This document shows positions 1-8,607 of a DNA stretch of 64,000 bases, piece after piece; position 1 is the first letter of the stretch; each line of letters starts with the position of its first letter. This DNA is from ZC4RG30 sp040508085 (GTDB lineage: Bacteria > Pseudomonadota > Gammaproteobacteria > Steroidobacterales > Steroidobacteraceae), in NCBI GenBank assembly GCA_040508085.1, contig JBEVNO010000149.1:1-64000 (forward strand). Reading direction: 5' to 3'. The notes beneath the pieces are model-generated. The model ran no database searches. It was given only the letters and a program-made list of their open reading frames with translations, and was not told the DNA's origin. The position numbers and the translations under genes are program-made.

Positions 1-2
1 AG

Positions 3-1349
3 TTCAGCAACGAGCTGCAGCTGAACTGGCAGAGCCAGTTCGTCGATGTGGTCGGCGGCCTTTACTACTTCCACGAGCGGCAGTGGCCCATCGACAACGT
101 GGGCCTGGCGCGCCGCAACGGCCTGCAGTCGAATATTGCCAAGTACCAGGCACTGGGCCTGCTCGACCTCGCCTACCAGTTGTGCGGCTACGGGCCGGGC
201 GGCGTGGGCGGCGCGGGGATGATCGCACCCAAGCGTGTCTGCACACAGTCGAACCTGGGGACGCAGGCCTATGCTGCCTTCGGCGAGACCAACATCAAGC
301 TCGGCCTGTTCAACGATGCGCTGGCCAACTGGACGCTGAAGCTCGGCGGCCGCTACAGCCGCGAGGAAGTGGATTCGAAGAATACCTCGGTGGTGATTGC
401 CGCCGGTGGCGCGGGGCCGGTGATCAACGCGGCGCCGCAGATCTCGGGCCGGGCCTACACCAACTCGCGCCGTTTCAAGGACTTCACGCCCGAGGCGGGC
501 CTGTCCTGGGAGCCAAATTCGAACACACTGCTGTATTACAGCTATGCCGAAGGCTTCAAGGCCGGTTCCGGCGAAAACGCCGCATTCAGCACCACCATCG
601 TTGATCCCGAGCAGATGGCCAACCATGAGGTCGGCGTGAAGGCATCGCTGTTCCAGCGGCGCCTCACGGCGAACCTTGCGCTGTACACCTATGATCTGAA
701 GGGTGCGCAGCTGAACAAGACCATTGCCGGCGGCCCCACTGGCTACCAGACCATCTTCCAGAACGCGGCCTCGACCACCGCCAAGGGCGTGGAACTGGAA
801 CTGGCCGGCCTGATCACGCGGCGTTTCACCTGGAGCGCCGGCCTCTCGTACACCGATGCCAGCTTCGATGACTACCTGACACTGGACCCGCTCAACCCGG
901 CCAACGTGGCCGGCGGCACGCCGTACAACGCGGTCACCAATCCGGATCCCACCGCCCTTGGCGCCCCGGGTGGCGGCAACATCCAGCTGGCGGGCAACCC
1001 GGTGCGCAATACACCGACATGGTCATGGAACGGGCATGCCGAATACCTGCTGCCATTCACCGCATTTGCGGGCGGCACCTTCGCGGTGACCGGCGATGTG
1101 GCGCACCGCAGCCGCACTTACTTCAGCGAATACCAGCGCGACATCGAGAGCGCTGCGGCCTACACCATGGTGGATGCGGCGCTGAAGTTCACCTCCAGCG
1201 ATGACAAGCTGGATGTGCAGCTGTGGGGCAAGAATCTCGGCAATGTCGATCGCGCCAGCAGCACCTTCGCGCTGGCCACCGGCCGGCTGCTGGGGGTCAC
1301 GTGGCTGCCGCCACGCACCTATGGCGTGACGGCCGCTTATCACTTCTGA
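3..1349 (+). CDS. TonB-dependent receptor, C-terminal part (5' end off the window)
   Basis: The open frame runs in from the left edge (first whole codon at 3) to a TGA at 1347-1349, so only about 448 C-terminal residues are present; there is no internal reason to start at the first ATG at 48. The sequence is the outer-membrane beta-barrel of a TonB-dependent receptor: alternating amphipathic strands, aromatic turns such as GGLYYFHE, LLYYSYAEGFK, WNGHAEYLLPF, and a final AAYHF ending in the C-terminal phenylalanine typical of BAM substrates. The plug domain and TonB box lie outside the window, so substrate cannot be guessed. It is convergent with the DUF934 gene, with a hairpin between the two stops. 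Confidence 0.93.
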   Translation, partial: FSNELQLNWQSQFVDVVGGLYYFHERQWPIDNVGLARRNGLQSNIAKYQALGLLDLAYQLCGYGPGGVGGAGMIAPKRVCTQSNLGTQAYAAFGETNIKLGLFNDALANWTLKLGGRYSREEVDSKNTSVVIAAGGAGPVINAAPQISGRAYTNSRRFKDFTPEAGLSWEPNSNTLLYYSYAEGFKAGSGENAAFSTTIVDPEQMANHEVGVKASLFQRRLTANLALYTYDLKGAQLNKTIAGGPTGYQTIFQNAASTTAKGVELELAGLITRRFTWSAGLSYTDASFDDYLTLDPLNPANVAGGTPYNAVTNPDPTALGAPGGGNIQLAGNPVRNTPTWSWNGHAEYLLPFTAFAGGTFAVTGDVAHRSRTYFSEYQRDIESAAAYTMVDAALKFTSSDDKLDVQLWGKNLGNVDRASSTFALATGRLLGVTWLPPRTYGVTAAYHF

Positions 1350-1364
1350 GAGTGGGCCGGGGAA

Positions 1365-1392
1365 GCACCGCCAGCCGCGATAGCGGCGGTGC
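1365..1392. terminator. Hairpin between two convergent genes
   Basis: GCACCGCC at 1365-1372 pairs perfectly with GGCGGTGC at 1385-1392 around a 12-base loop. It fills the gap between the receptor stop (1349) and the DUF934 stop (1393). A second small inverted repeat (CCGCC GTAGC GGCGG, 1397-1411) lies just inside the DUF934 tail. There is no T-run, so it is a candidate bidirectional terminator only by position. Confidence 0.45.
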
Positions 1393-1884
1393 TCAGCCGC
1401 CGTAGCGGCGGCGCGGATGCGTCATGCTGTCGGAACCGGCCTGGTAGGCGACGCTGAAGCGCTGCAGCTGCGCGATGGCCGTGGCGGGGTCTTCCTCGTC
1501 CAGCAGTTCAAGGGCATTGAAGCCGCAACGGGCCAGGAACCACACCATGTCCACGCGCACCTTGCCCACCGCGCGCAGCTCGCCCCGGTAGCCGTGGCGC
1601 TCGCGCAGCAGTCGCGCCTGCGTGTAGCCGCGTCCCTCGCCGCTGCTGCCGAAATGGATGGCGATCAGCGGCAGTGCGGCCAGATACGGCTGCAGCGGGG
1701 CGAGATCCTGATCGGTGGGCAGCAGCTGCACCCCGCGTGATGCGGCGGGCGCGCCGGCCGCCATGGCCTGCAGGTAATCAGCCAGCGGCAGGATCAGCTG
1801 CTGCGCGTCGGCGGCTGCGTCCGGACCTGCCAGGACCCAGCCATCCTGGGCTGCCACAGCGCCGTCCTTAATGAGCTGTGTCAT
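1393..1884 (-). CDS. DUF934 family protein of sulfite reduction clusters
   Basis: A 163-residue protein starting MTQLIKDGAVAAQDGW. DUF934 proteins are found almost always next to cysI-type sulfite reductases and are thought to help sulfite reduction, but their biochemical role is not established. The start at 1884 is chosen because it overlaps the end of the upstream reductase gene by 17 nt, whereas longer versions of the frame run backwards through the reductase and have shadow-like composition. Typical family features seen are the middle stretch around IAIHFGSSGEGRGYTQARLL and the C-terminal region RVDMVWFLARCGFNALEL. The usual third partner cysH is not adjacent. Confidence 0.85.
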   Translation of the reverse strand: MTQLIKDGAVAAQDGWVLAGPDAAADAQQLILPLADYLQAMAAGAPAASRGVQLLPTDQDLAPLQPYLAALPLIAIHFGSSGEGRGYTQARLLRERHGYRGELRAVGKVRVDMVWFLARCGFNALELLDEEDPATAIAQLQRFSVAYQAGSDSMTHPRRRYGG

Positions 1885-3514
1885 AGACCCGCTCACCGAA
1901 GGGGTCGACGCCGATGCGCCGCACGGTTTCCAGGAACTCCTCGCCTTCCTCGCGCCGCTCGACATACACATCGAGGATGCGGGCGATGGTCTCGGCCACG
2001 GCGAGCTTCGCCACCGACGGACCGATGACCTTGCCGAGCGCACTGTGGGTGGCGGCCGAACCACCGATGGTGATCTGGTACCACTCCTCGCCATGCTTGT
2101 CGACGCCGAGGATGCCGATGTGCCCGACATGATGATGGCCACAGGCATTCATGCAGCCGGACATCTTGATCTCGATATGGCCGAGATCGTAGAGATAGTC
2201 GAAATCGCTGAAGCGATCCTGGATCTGCTTGGCGATGCTGATGGAGCTTGCATTCGCCAGCGAGCAGAAATCCAGGCCGGGGCAGCAGATCATGTCGGTC
2301 AGCGTGCCGATGTTCGGAGTGGCGAGGTTCTGCGCCTGCAGTGCCCGCCAGGTCTCGAGCAGATCCACCTGCCGCACGTCGCCGAGCACCAGGTTCTGGT
2401 CATGCGTGGCACGCACCTCGCCGCTTGAGACCCGGTCGGCGAGGTCAGCCACGGCATCCATCTGCACATCCGTCATATCGCCGGGGGGCTCGCCGTGCGC
2501 CTTCAGCGACACCATCACCGCGCGGTAGCCGGGGATCTTGTGCGGGCGGGTGTTGTAGCGGTACCAGGCCTTGAACTGCGCGTCCTGCCCTGCGGTCACG
2601 TCGATGTCGGCGAGAGTCTCGTAGGGCGGCGGCCTGAAGAAGGCCCGCACGCGCTCGATTTCCGCGGCCTCGAGTCTCAGGGAGGATTCACGGATCAATT
2701 CCCATTCAGCGTCGACCTCCTTGCGGAATTCGTCGATGCCCTTGGCCTTCACCAGTATCTTGATGCGTGCCTTGTAGATGTTGTCGCGGCGCCCTTCCTG
2801 GTTGTACACGCGCAGGATGGCTTCCAGATACGACAGCAGGTGTTCGCGCGGCAGGAACTCGCGGATGGTCTTGCCGATGATGGGCGTGCGACCCAGCCCA
2901 CCGCCCACCAGCACTTCGAAACCCACGTTGCCGGCGGCATCCTTGCGCATGTGCAGGCCGATGTCATGCACCTCCGAAGCCGCGCGATCGGCAGGTGAAC
3001 CGGTCACGGCGATCTTGAACTTGCGGGGCAGGTAGCTGAATTCCGGATGCAGCGTGGACCATTGCCGGATGATCTCGCAGTATGGCCGCGGGTCGTCGAT
3101 CTCATCCGGCGCTATGCCCGCGAAGTGATCCGCCGTGGTGTTGCGGATGCAGTTGCCGCTGGTCTGGATGGCGTGCATCTCCACTGACGCCAGGTCGGCC
3201 AGCATGTCCGGCACGTCCTCGAGCTTCGGCCAGTTGTACTGCAGGTTCTGGCGCGTGGTGAAGTGGCCGTAGTTGCGGTCGTACTTGCGTGCCAGATGGG
3301 CCAGCATGCGCAGCTGCCGGCTCGACAGCAGGCCATACGGGATGGCAATGCGCAGCATCGGCGCATGCCGCTGGATATACAGGCCATTGCGCAGCCGCAG
3401 CGGGCGGAATTCCTCCTCCGGCAGCTTGCCGTCAAGGAAACGCCGCGTCTGGTCGCGGAACTGGGCGACCCGCTCGGCTACGAGGGTCGCGTCGATGTCG
3501 TCATAGCGGTACAC
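1868..3514 (-). CDS. cysI: Ferredoxin-type sulfite/nitrite reductase, sirohaem subunit
   Basis: A 548-residue sirohaem and [4Fe-4S] reductase expected to reduce sulfite to sulfide (or nitrite to ammonia) in the cytoplasm. The duplicated fold is visible: N-terminal ferredoxin-like half with RQNLQYNW, then the cluster ligands as C-X5-C in CCPGLDFC and C-X3-C in SGCMNACGHH, which also carry the sirohaem ligand. Sulfite rather than nitrite is favoured by the translationally coupled DUF934 gene. The start is GTG at 3512-3514, with GAGG overlapping the end of the PEP carboxylase gene 14 nt upstream, so the two may be cotranscribed. No cysJ-type flavoprotein is nearby, so electrons probably come from ferredoxin. 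Symbol given by context; sulfite versus nitrite cannot be told from sequence alone. Confidence 0.87.
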   Translation of the reverse strand: MYRYDDIDATLVAERVAQFRDQTRRFLDGKLPEEEFRPLRLRNGLYIQRHAPMLRIAIPYGLLSSRQLRMLAHLARKYDRNYGHFTTRQNLQYNWPKLEDVPDMLADLASVEMHAIQTSGNCIRNTTADHFAGIAPDEIDDPRPYCEIIRQWSTLHPEFSYLPRKFKIAVTGSPADRAASEVHDIGLHMRKDAAGNVGFEVLVGGGLGRTPIIGKTIREFLPREHLLSYLEAILRVYNQEGRRDNIYKARIKILVKAKGIDEFRKEVDAEWELIRESSLRLEAAEIERVRAFFRPPPYETLADIDVTAGQDAQFKAWYRYNTRPHKIPGYRAVMVSLKAHGEPPGDMTDVQMDAVADLADRVSSGEVRATHDQNLVLGDVRQVDLLETWRALQAQNLATPNIGTLTDMICCPGLDFCSLANASSISIAKQIQDRFSDFDYLYDLGHIEIKMSGCMNACGHHHVGHIGILGVDKHGEEWYQITIGGSAATHSALGKVIGPSVAKLAVAETIARILDVYVERREEGEEFLETVRRIGVDPFGERVYDTAH

Positions 3515-3528
3515 GTGCGGATTTTACC

Positions 3529-6252
3529 TCAACCGGTGGTCTGCAGGCCTTGTGCAATGCCGCTGACGCTGCCGAGCAGCGCGCGGAACAGGTCCTCGTC
3601 CGCGCGCCCCGAGGCCCGCCAGCGGCGCAGCAGATCCACCTGCCTCAGGTTCATGGGGTCGACGTAGGGGTTGCGCAGCTGGATGGCACGCTGCTGGGTG
3701 TGGTCGCCGTCCAGCAGCTCGGCCTGTTCCTTGATCGCCAGGATGGCCTCGCGGCAGCGGACATATTCCTCGCGCAGGCGTGGCATGTAGGTGCGCAGCG
3801 GCAGCGAGGCGAGGTCGCCGTAGCGCTCGGCAATGACGAGGTCGGTGCGGGCCAGCTGTGCTTCGATATCGTCCACCACCAGCTGGAAGAACGGCCACTG
3901 CCGGTAGATGTCGCGCAGCGGCTGCAGGCCCGAGCCGCTCACCGCCTCGTGCAGCGCACTGCCCGCGCCATACCAGCCCGGCAGGAAATAGCGCGCCTGC
4001 GACCAGGCGAACACCCAGGGCGTGGCGCGGATCGCCAGACACCCGGCGCCGCTCTCCCACAAGGAGCGGCTGCCGATCTGCATGCGTTCGATCACGTCGA
4101 TGGGCGTGGCGCTGCGGAAGAAGTCGTAGAACGGCACATCCTCGACACACAGCGCCCGCCACACATCGCGGCTGCGCGCGGCGATACGCCCCACCGCTTC
4201 ATGCTGCCAGGCAGCCTCGCGGATCGCGCTGCCCTGGCGTCGCGCCTGTGCGGCCAGCCCCAGCACGCCGAAGGCCCGCTCCAGCGTGCGCAATGCCGTG
4301 GCGCGCAGGCCGTAGTTCTGCCCGATGATCTCGCCCTGCTCGGTGATGCGCAGCGTGCCATCGGCGGTCTCGGCTGGTGCGGCACGCAGGATGGCGTCGA
4401 GGCGCGACCCGCCACGCGCCACGCTGCCGCCACGGGCATGCTGGATGCGCACGGGCTCGTTCAGTTCGGCTGCTGCGGCAGCGAGGCTGCGCTGTGCGTT
4501 GAACACGCCGTAGCGCATCGACAGGTAGCCGCCCTCGCGACCAGCCTCCGAGTAGCCCACCAGCACTGGCTGCGCGATGGCGCGCGCCCGCAGGTGCTCA
4601 AGGTAGGCCGGATGCGCCAGCAGCTCGCGCAGCAATGTGCCGGCGCTGTCCATGCCCTGGTGCGAACCCAGCAGCGGCGCGAAATCCATGCCCACTGCGC
4701 CGGACTTGCGATCATCCACACCCGCCCACCGCGCCAGCACCAGCGGCGCGAGGATGTCGTCCACGCCCTCGGTGGCGCCCACGATGTAGCTGCCGATGGC
4801 GCGCGCGCCATGGCGGGCCCGGCACTGCATCGCCGCCTCGAACACGGCCAGGGTGCGCTTGCCCAGCGCATCCAGCGGCGCGCACGGACCGGCGTTGCGC
4901 TGCAGGATCTCGGTGAGCTTGGCGATCCGCGCCGGCCGGTCGCGTTGCAGCCAGTCCGGATCATCGATGCCCTGCGCGATCACGCGATGGTGCACCTCGG
5001 CCCCCTGCTTCAGATCGAGCGTGGCCAGGTGGAACCCGAAGGTATCCACGCGCAGCAGCAGCCGGCGCACCAGCTGGTAGCCGGCATGGATGCCGCGGTT
5101 GGCCTTCAGGCTGGTTGCAGCCAGCACCAGGTCGGCCCGCAGCTGCTCGACGCGCTCATAACCGCCGGAGCGGGATTCCCAGGTGTGATGCAGCCGCTCG
5201 GCCACCTGCGCGAAGAACACCCGGTAGGGCATCTGGTCATGCCGCGCCGGCGCTGCCGAACGCGCTCCGGGCAGCAGCATGCTGTATTCATCGATGCGAC
5301 GTTGCAGCTCTGGCGACACCGGCACGCGGCTCGCACTCTGCGACAGCACCTGTGACAGCTGATGACATTCCTCGCGGTATTCGTTGACGATCACCTGCTG
5401 CTGGCGCAGCAGTGTCTCGCGGATGGTCTTGGCATGCACATCCGGGCTGCCTTCCATATCGCCGCCCACCCAGCTGCCGAAGCGCAGCACCACCGGCGGA
5501 GCGATGTCGGAGACATCGGCGCCCCACAGCTCCTGCAACGCGGCGCCGATCTCCTCGTAGAACTGCGGCACGATGCGGTACATCACCTCCGCGAGGTGGA
5601 ACATCGCGTACTCGCGCTCATCCGCGACATTGAGGCTCTGCCGTGGATGCTCCTCGGTCTGCCAGCCGGTGGTGATCTCGGTGCGCAGTCGGGCCCAGAC
5701 ATGGCGGCGTTCCTGCGGGTCCAGCTTCGGGTTGAGCCGCTCCAGCAGCGCGGCCGACATGCGCTGCGTGCGGCGCAGCTGTGTACGGCGCGTGGACTCG
5801 GTGGGATGCGAGATGAACACCGGCTCGATGCTGAGCGTGCCGAGCAGCTGCAGCACCTCGTCGAGGCCGAGGCCCTGCGCCTTCAACTGCGCCAGTGCAT
5901 CCTCGATGCCACCGGGCTGCGGCCGGCCGCCGTCGGCCACGAAGTATTCGCGACGGCGGCGGATGCGGTGCACCTTCTCGGCGAGATTGACGGCCTGGAA
6001 CCAGGTGGAGAAGGCACGCACCAGGTCACGCGCCACCGCTGGCGGGCGGCCGGCGACGCGCTGCGCCAGCTCATCCGCCGAGGCCGCGGCATCGCGACGG
6101 CCAATGGCCGCGCAGCGATCCCCTTCCACCAGCGTGTAGAGCTCGTCGCCGCCCTGCTCGCGCAGCATCTCGCCCACCATCACGCCCAGCTGGTGCACGT
6201 CCTCGCGCAGCGCCAGGTGCTTGGGCGGAAACTGGATCTGATGGCGGTCCAC
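3529..6252 (-). CDS. ppc: Phosphoenolpyruvate carboxylase, divergent
   Basis: About 907 residues from a GTG at 6252 (920 if an ATG at 6291 is used). PEP carboxylase makes oxaloacetate from PEP and bicarbonate. The N-terminal catalytic FISHPTEST motif, TEQGE block and C-terminal RNPYVDPMN are present and the overall length is normal. Several normally invariant sites differ: the FHGRGGxxGRGG loop reads QHARGGSVARGG, GYSDSxKD reads GYSEAGRE (Lys to Arg), the IRFKYG segment reads IGQNYG, and the C-terminal RNTG reads QTTG, losing the Asn that takes part in aspartate inhibition in E. coli. The GTG start is preferred because a TAGAAT -10-like hexamer lies between the two candidate starts. It is likely still a carboxylase, but with altered kinetics or regulation. 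Confidence 0.88.
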   Translation of the reverse strand: MDRHQIQFPPKHLALREDVHQLGVMVGEMLREQGGDELYTLVEGDRCAAIGRRDAAASADELAQRVAGRPPAVARDLVRAFSTWFQAVNLAEKVHRIRRRREYFVADGGRPQPGGIEDALAQLKAQGLGLDEVLQLLGTLSIEPVFISHPTESTRRTQLRRTQRMSAALLERLNPKLDPQERRHVWARLRTEITTGWQTEEHPRQSLNVADEREYAMFHLAEVMYRIVPQFYEEIGAALQELWGADVSDIAPPVVLRFGSWVGGDMEGSPDVHAKTIRETLLRQQQVIVNEYREECHQLSQVLSQSASRVPVSPELQRRIDEYSMLLPGARSAAPARHDQMPYRVFFAQVAERLHHTWESRSGGYERVEQLRADLVLAATSLKANRGIHAGYQLVRRLLLRVDTFGFHLATLDLKQGAEVHHRVIAQGIDDPDWLQRDRPARIAKLTEILQRNAGPCAPLDALGKRTLAVFEAAMQCRARHGARAIGSYIVGATEGVDDILAPLVLARWAGVDDRKSGAVGMDFAPLLGSHQGMDSAGTLLRELLAHPAYLEHLRARAIAQPVLVGYSEAGREGGYLSMRYGVFNAQRSLAAAAAELNEPVRIQHARGGSVARGGSRLDAILRAAPAETADGTLRITEQGEIIGQNYGLRATALRTLERAFGVLGLAAQARRQGSAIREAAWQHEAVGRIAARSRDVWRALCVEDVPFYDFFRSATPIDVIERMQIGSRSLWESGAGCLAIRATPWVFAWSQARYFLPGWYGAGSALHEAVSGSGLQPLRDIYRQWPFFQLVVDDIEAQLARTDLVIAERYGDLASLPLRTYMPRLREEYVRCREAILAIKEQAELLDGDHTQQRAIQLRNPYVDPMNLRQVDLLRRWRASGRADEDLFRALLGSVSGIAQGLQTTG

Positions 6253-6260
6253 GGGGCGCG

Positions 6261-6266
6261 ATTCTA
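6261..6266 (-). promoter_or_regulatory. -10-like hexamer in front of ppc
   Basis: TAGAAT read on the minus strand, eight bases before the GTG at 6252. This would place the transcript start within a base or two of the start codon, giving a leaderless or nearly leaderless mRNA. No convincing -35 box was found. The same GGATGGGTAGA string recurs in the gap before the exported haem operon (near 26797-26811, minus strand). Confidence 0.4.
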
Positions 6267-6302
6267 CCCATCCGCCGCGACGCGGTGGCATTCTGGCGCG
6301 TC

Positions 6303-7211
6303 ATGGCTCCTACAGACTCGCGCGCCCCCGCCACCGGCCTGCTGCTTGCCGGATGTGCGGCCCTGCTGTTCGCCAGCAAGGGCTTGTTCGTCAAGCTGCT
6401 GTCGGGCGCTGGCGTGGACTACCTGACCACGGCAACGGTGCGCGGGCTGCTGGCCCTGCCGCTGTTCGCCGCTCTGGCGCTGTCACGGGGCCTGCGCCTG
6501 CTGCAGGCGCCGCGGGCGGCACTGGGGTGGGCGGCACTGGCCGGCGCACTGGGCTATGGGGTGGGCGCCCTGGTGGACTTCCGGGCGCTGGAGATGATCG
6601 ATGTGAGCGTCGAGCGGGCGCTGCTGTTCACCTATCCCGCACTCATCGTGGCCTGGCAGGCCGTGGCCCGCCGGCGCCTGCCGCGCCCGGCCATGCTGGC
6701 CGCGCTGCTGCTGACCTATGTCGGCATCGTGCTGGTGGTGGGGGCCTTCGATGGTGTGGCATGGCGGCAGAACCTGTTCGGCGCCGTGCTGGTACTGGTG
6801 TGCGCCGCCTGCATGGCCTGCTACTTCGTGCTGGGCGAACGGATCATCCCGTCGCTGGGCAGCAGTGGCTTCACGGTGGTCGCCCTGAGCGCCGCCGCCA
6901 TGTTCGTGTTGGCGTCGTTCCTGGTGTCGCGGCCGCTGGTGCTGCTCACCACTCTTACGGCCCGCGAGTGGCTGCTGCTGGCGGCACTGGCGGTGCTGGG
7001 CATGTTCCTGCCCACCCTGTGCCAGGCGGCCGCCATCCGCCGCATTGGTGCGGAACGGGGCGCGCTCGCCAGCACCATCGGTCCTCCCGCTGCGCTGCTG
7101 CTGGGGATGTTGCTGCTGGGTGAGCGGCCCGGACCGGGGCAGCTGGCAGGCACGGGGCTGATCGTGGCTGGCATCCTGCTGATCGCGCGCGGCGGCCATG
7201 AGCAGCGCTAG
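6303..7211 (+). CDS. EamA/DMT family transporter
   Basis: A 302-residue integral membrane protein with about ten hydrophobic helices in two similar halves, the EamA repeat organisation. Each half shows the family pattern: N-terminal LLFASKGLFVKLL with the gallery of Gly/Ala helices, and the C-terminal half ending in a LLLGERPGPGQLAGTGLIVAG stretch typical of drug/metabolite transporters. The substrate is unknown; relatives export amino acids or other metabolites. The start at 6303 (MAPTDSR) rather than 6285 is preferred because the extra residues overlap the divergent ppc start. The 3' end overlaps the cardiolipin synthase gene by 14 nt, so the pair is translationally coupled. Confidence 0.85.
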   Translation: MAPTDSRAPATGLLLAGCAALLFASKGLFVKLLSGAGVDYLTTATVRGLLALPLFAALALSRGLRLLQAPRAALGWAALAGALGYGVGALVDFRALEMIDVSVERALLFTYPALIVAWQAVARRRLPRPAMLAALLLTYVGIVLVVGAFDGVAWRQNLFGAVLVLVCAACMACYFVLGERIIPSLGSSGFTVVALSAAAMFVLASFLVSRPLVLLTTLTAREWLLLAALAVLGMFLPTLCQAAAIRRIGAERGALASTIGPPAALLLGMLLLGERPGPGQLAGTGLIVAGILLIARGGHEQR

Positions 7212-8607
7212 CCCGGCCACGCCACTGGCCACGGTGCTGGAGTGGCTGCCGACACCCAGCGAGCATTTCCTGATCAGCACGCTGGCGCTGATCGTCTACC
7301 TCGTCAACGCGCGCGCGCGCCGCGAACGGCGCGCACCGGCCGCGGCGATCGCCTGGGTCATGGGCCTGGCGCTGTTGCCGTATCTGATGCTGCCTCTATA
7401 TCTCATATTCGGGCAGCGCAAGCTGCCGCTGCCGCCGCCGCGGCCTGCGGCCGGCAGGCAGCCGATCGCGACCGACCATTGGGCGCCCGCATTGCTCGAG
7501 AGTCTGGGCCTGCCGCCGCCCGCCGCCGCTCCGGTGCGCTTCCACACGGATGGCGCGCAGGCCGCAGCGGCGCTGTGGGAGATGATGGACGGCGCGCGCG
7601 ACACGCTCGATGTATGCACCTTCCTGATCGGCAGCGACGCCTTTGGACGGGCCGTACTGGCGCGGCTGGCGCAGCGTGCACAGGCCGGCGTGCGGGTGCG
7701 ATTGATGTATGACGGCCTGAGTGCCTGGCACGCGCCGCGACCGGCGCTGCGTGAGCTCGCGGCCGCCGGCGCACAGATAGCTGTGTTCCGGCCGCTGTTC
7801 GCGCTGGGCCGCGCGGCGCCACGCAACCTGCGCAACCACCGCAAGCTCGTGATCGCCGACGGTGAGCGGCTGTGGGCCGGGGGCCGCAATTTCGCCGCGG
7901 AGTACTTCCAGGGCACGGCCGATTCGCCCCCCTGGCTCGACCTGTCATTCGATCTGAGCGGGCCGGTGGCGGCAGATGCCGCGTGGCAGTTTGCGCAGGA
8001 CTGGGCCACTGCCCACGCCGGCAGCGCACCGCCGCGCCTGTGCCGCGTCGTGCCGGTCTGCGAGTCGGGCGGCGCGCCCGCGCAGTTCCTGCCCAGCGGA
8101 CCTGACCAGCCTGAGGACACGGCCCAGCTGCTGCTGATCGATGCCTGCTTCCGCGCCACGCAGCGGGTGCTGGCCATCACGCCCTATTTCGTGCCCGATG
8201 GCGCGTTGCTGGCTGCCCTGCGGCTGGCTGCGCGGCGCGGGGTCCAGGTGACGCTGGTGCTGCCGGCCAGGTCCAACCACCCGCTGGCGGATTTCGTGCG
8301 CCAGCGACCACTGCGGGAACTGGCGCATGCGGGCGCCACGATCCGGCTGCTGCCTGTCATGTCGCATGCCAAGGCCGTTGTCGTGGATGACACACTCGCC
8401 CTTTCCGGATCGATCAATCTGGATGCGCGCAGCCTGCTGCTCAACTACGAATTCGCGCTGGTGTTCTACGGGCCGCAGGAGATCGAATGGCTGGCGGCGT
8501 GGATGACCGCCCGTGCCGCGGAAGCAACGCCGTTCACCCCCGAGCCGCCCGGACTGCTGCGCGATATCGCCGAAGGCGCGCTGCTGGCGGTGGCCTTCCA
8601 GGTCTAG
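7198..8607 (+). CDS. Cardiolipin synthase-like phospholipase D protein
   Basis: A 469-residue protein with two N-terminal transmembrane segments (around residues 22-38 and 50-72) and two phospholipase D domains. The two HKD motifs are clear: NHRKLVIAD followed by GGRN, and SHAKAVVVDD followed by SGSINLD. This is the ClsA-type layout; the enzyme joins two phosphatidylglycerols to form cardiolipin at the inner membrane. It starts inside the EamA gene and shares its stop palindrome CTAG with the convergent gene downstream. The second HKD has Ala for the common Pro or Thr position, within family variation. Another transphosphatidylase activity is possible. Confidence 0.87.
   Translation: MSSASPATPLATVLEWLPTPSEHFLISTLALIVYLVNARARRERRAPAAAIAWVMGLALLPYLMLPLYLIFGQRKLPLPPPRPAAGRQPIATDHWAPALLESLGLPPPAAAPVRFHTDGAQAAAALWEMMDGARDTLDVCTFLIGSDAFGRAVLARLAQRAQAGVRVRLMYDGLSAWHAPRPALRELAAAGAQIAVFRPLFALGRAAPRNLRNHRKLVIADGERLWAGGRNFAAEYFQGTADSPPWLDLSFDLSGPVAADAAWQFAQDWATAHAGSAPPRLCRVVPVCESGGAPAQFLPSGPDQPEDTAQLLLIDACFRATQRVLAITPYFVPDGALLAALRLAARRGVQVTLVLPARSNHPLADFVRQRPLRELAHAGATIRLLPVMSHAKAVVVDDTLALSGSINLDARSLLLNYEFALVFYGPQEIEWLAAWMTARAAEATPFTPEPPGLLRDIAEGALLAVAFQV

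Noticed and set aside
1393..2148. A 251-residue version of the DUF934 protein.
   Set aside because: The first 88 residues are a shadow of the sulfite reductase gene; the start at 1884 fits the family.
3289..5355. A 688-codon open frame on the plus strand opposite ppc.
   Set aside because: Composition is Arg/Ala/His-rich with no domain, and it runs fully opposite a clear gene; long antisense frames are common at this GC content.
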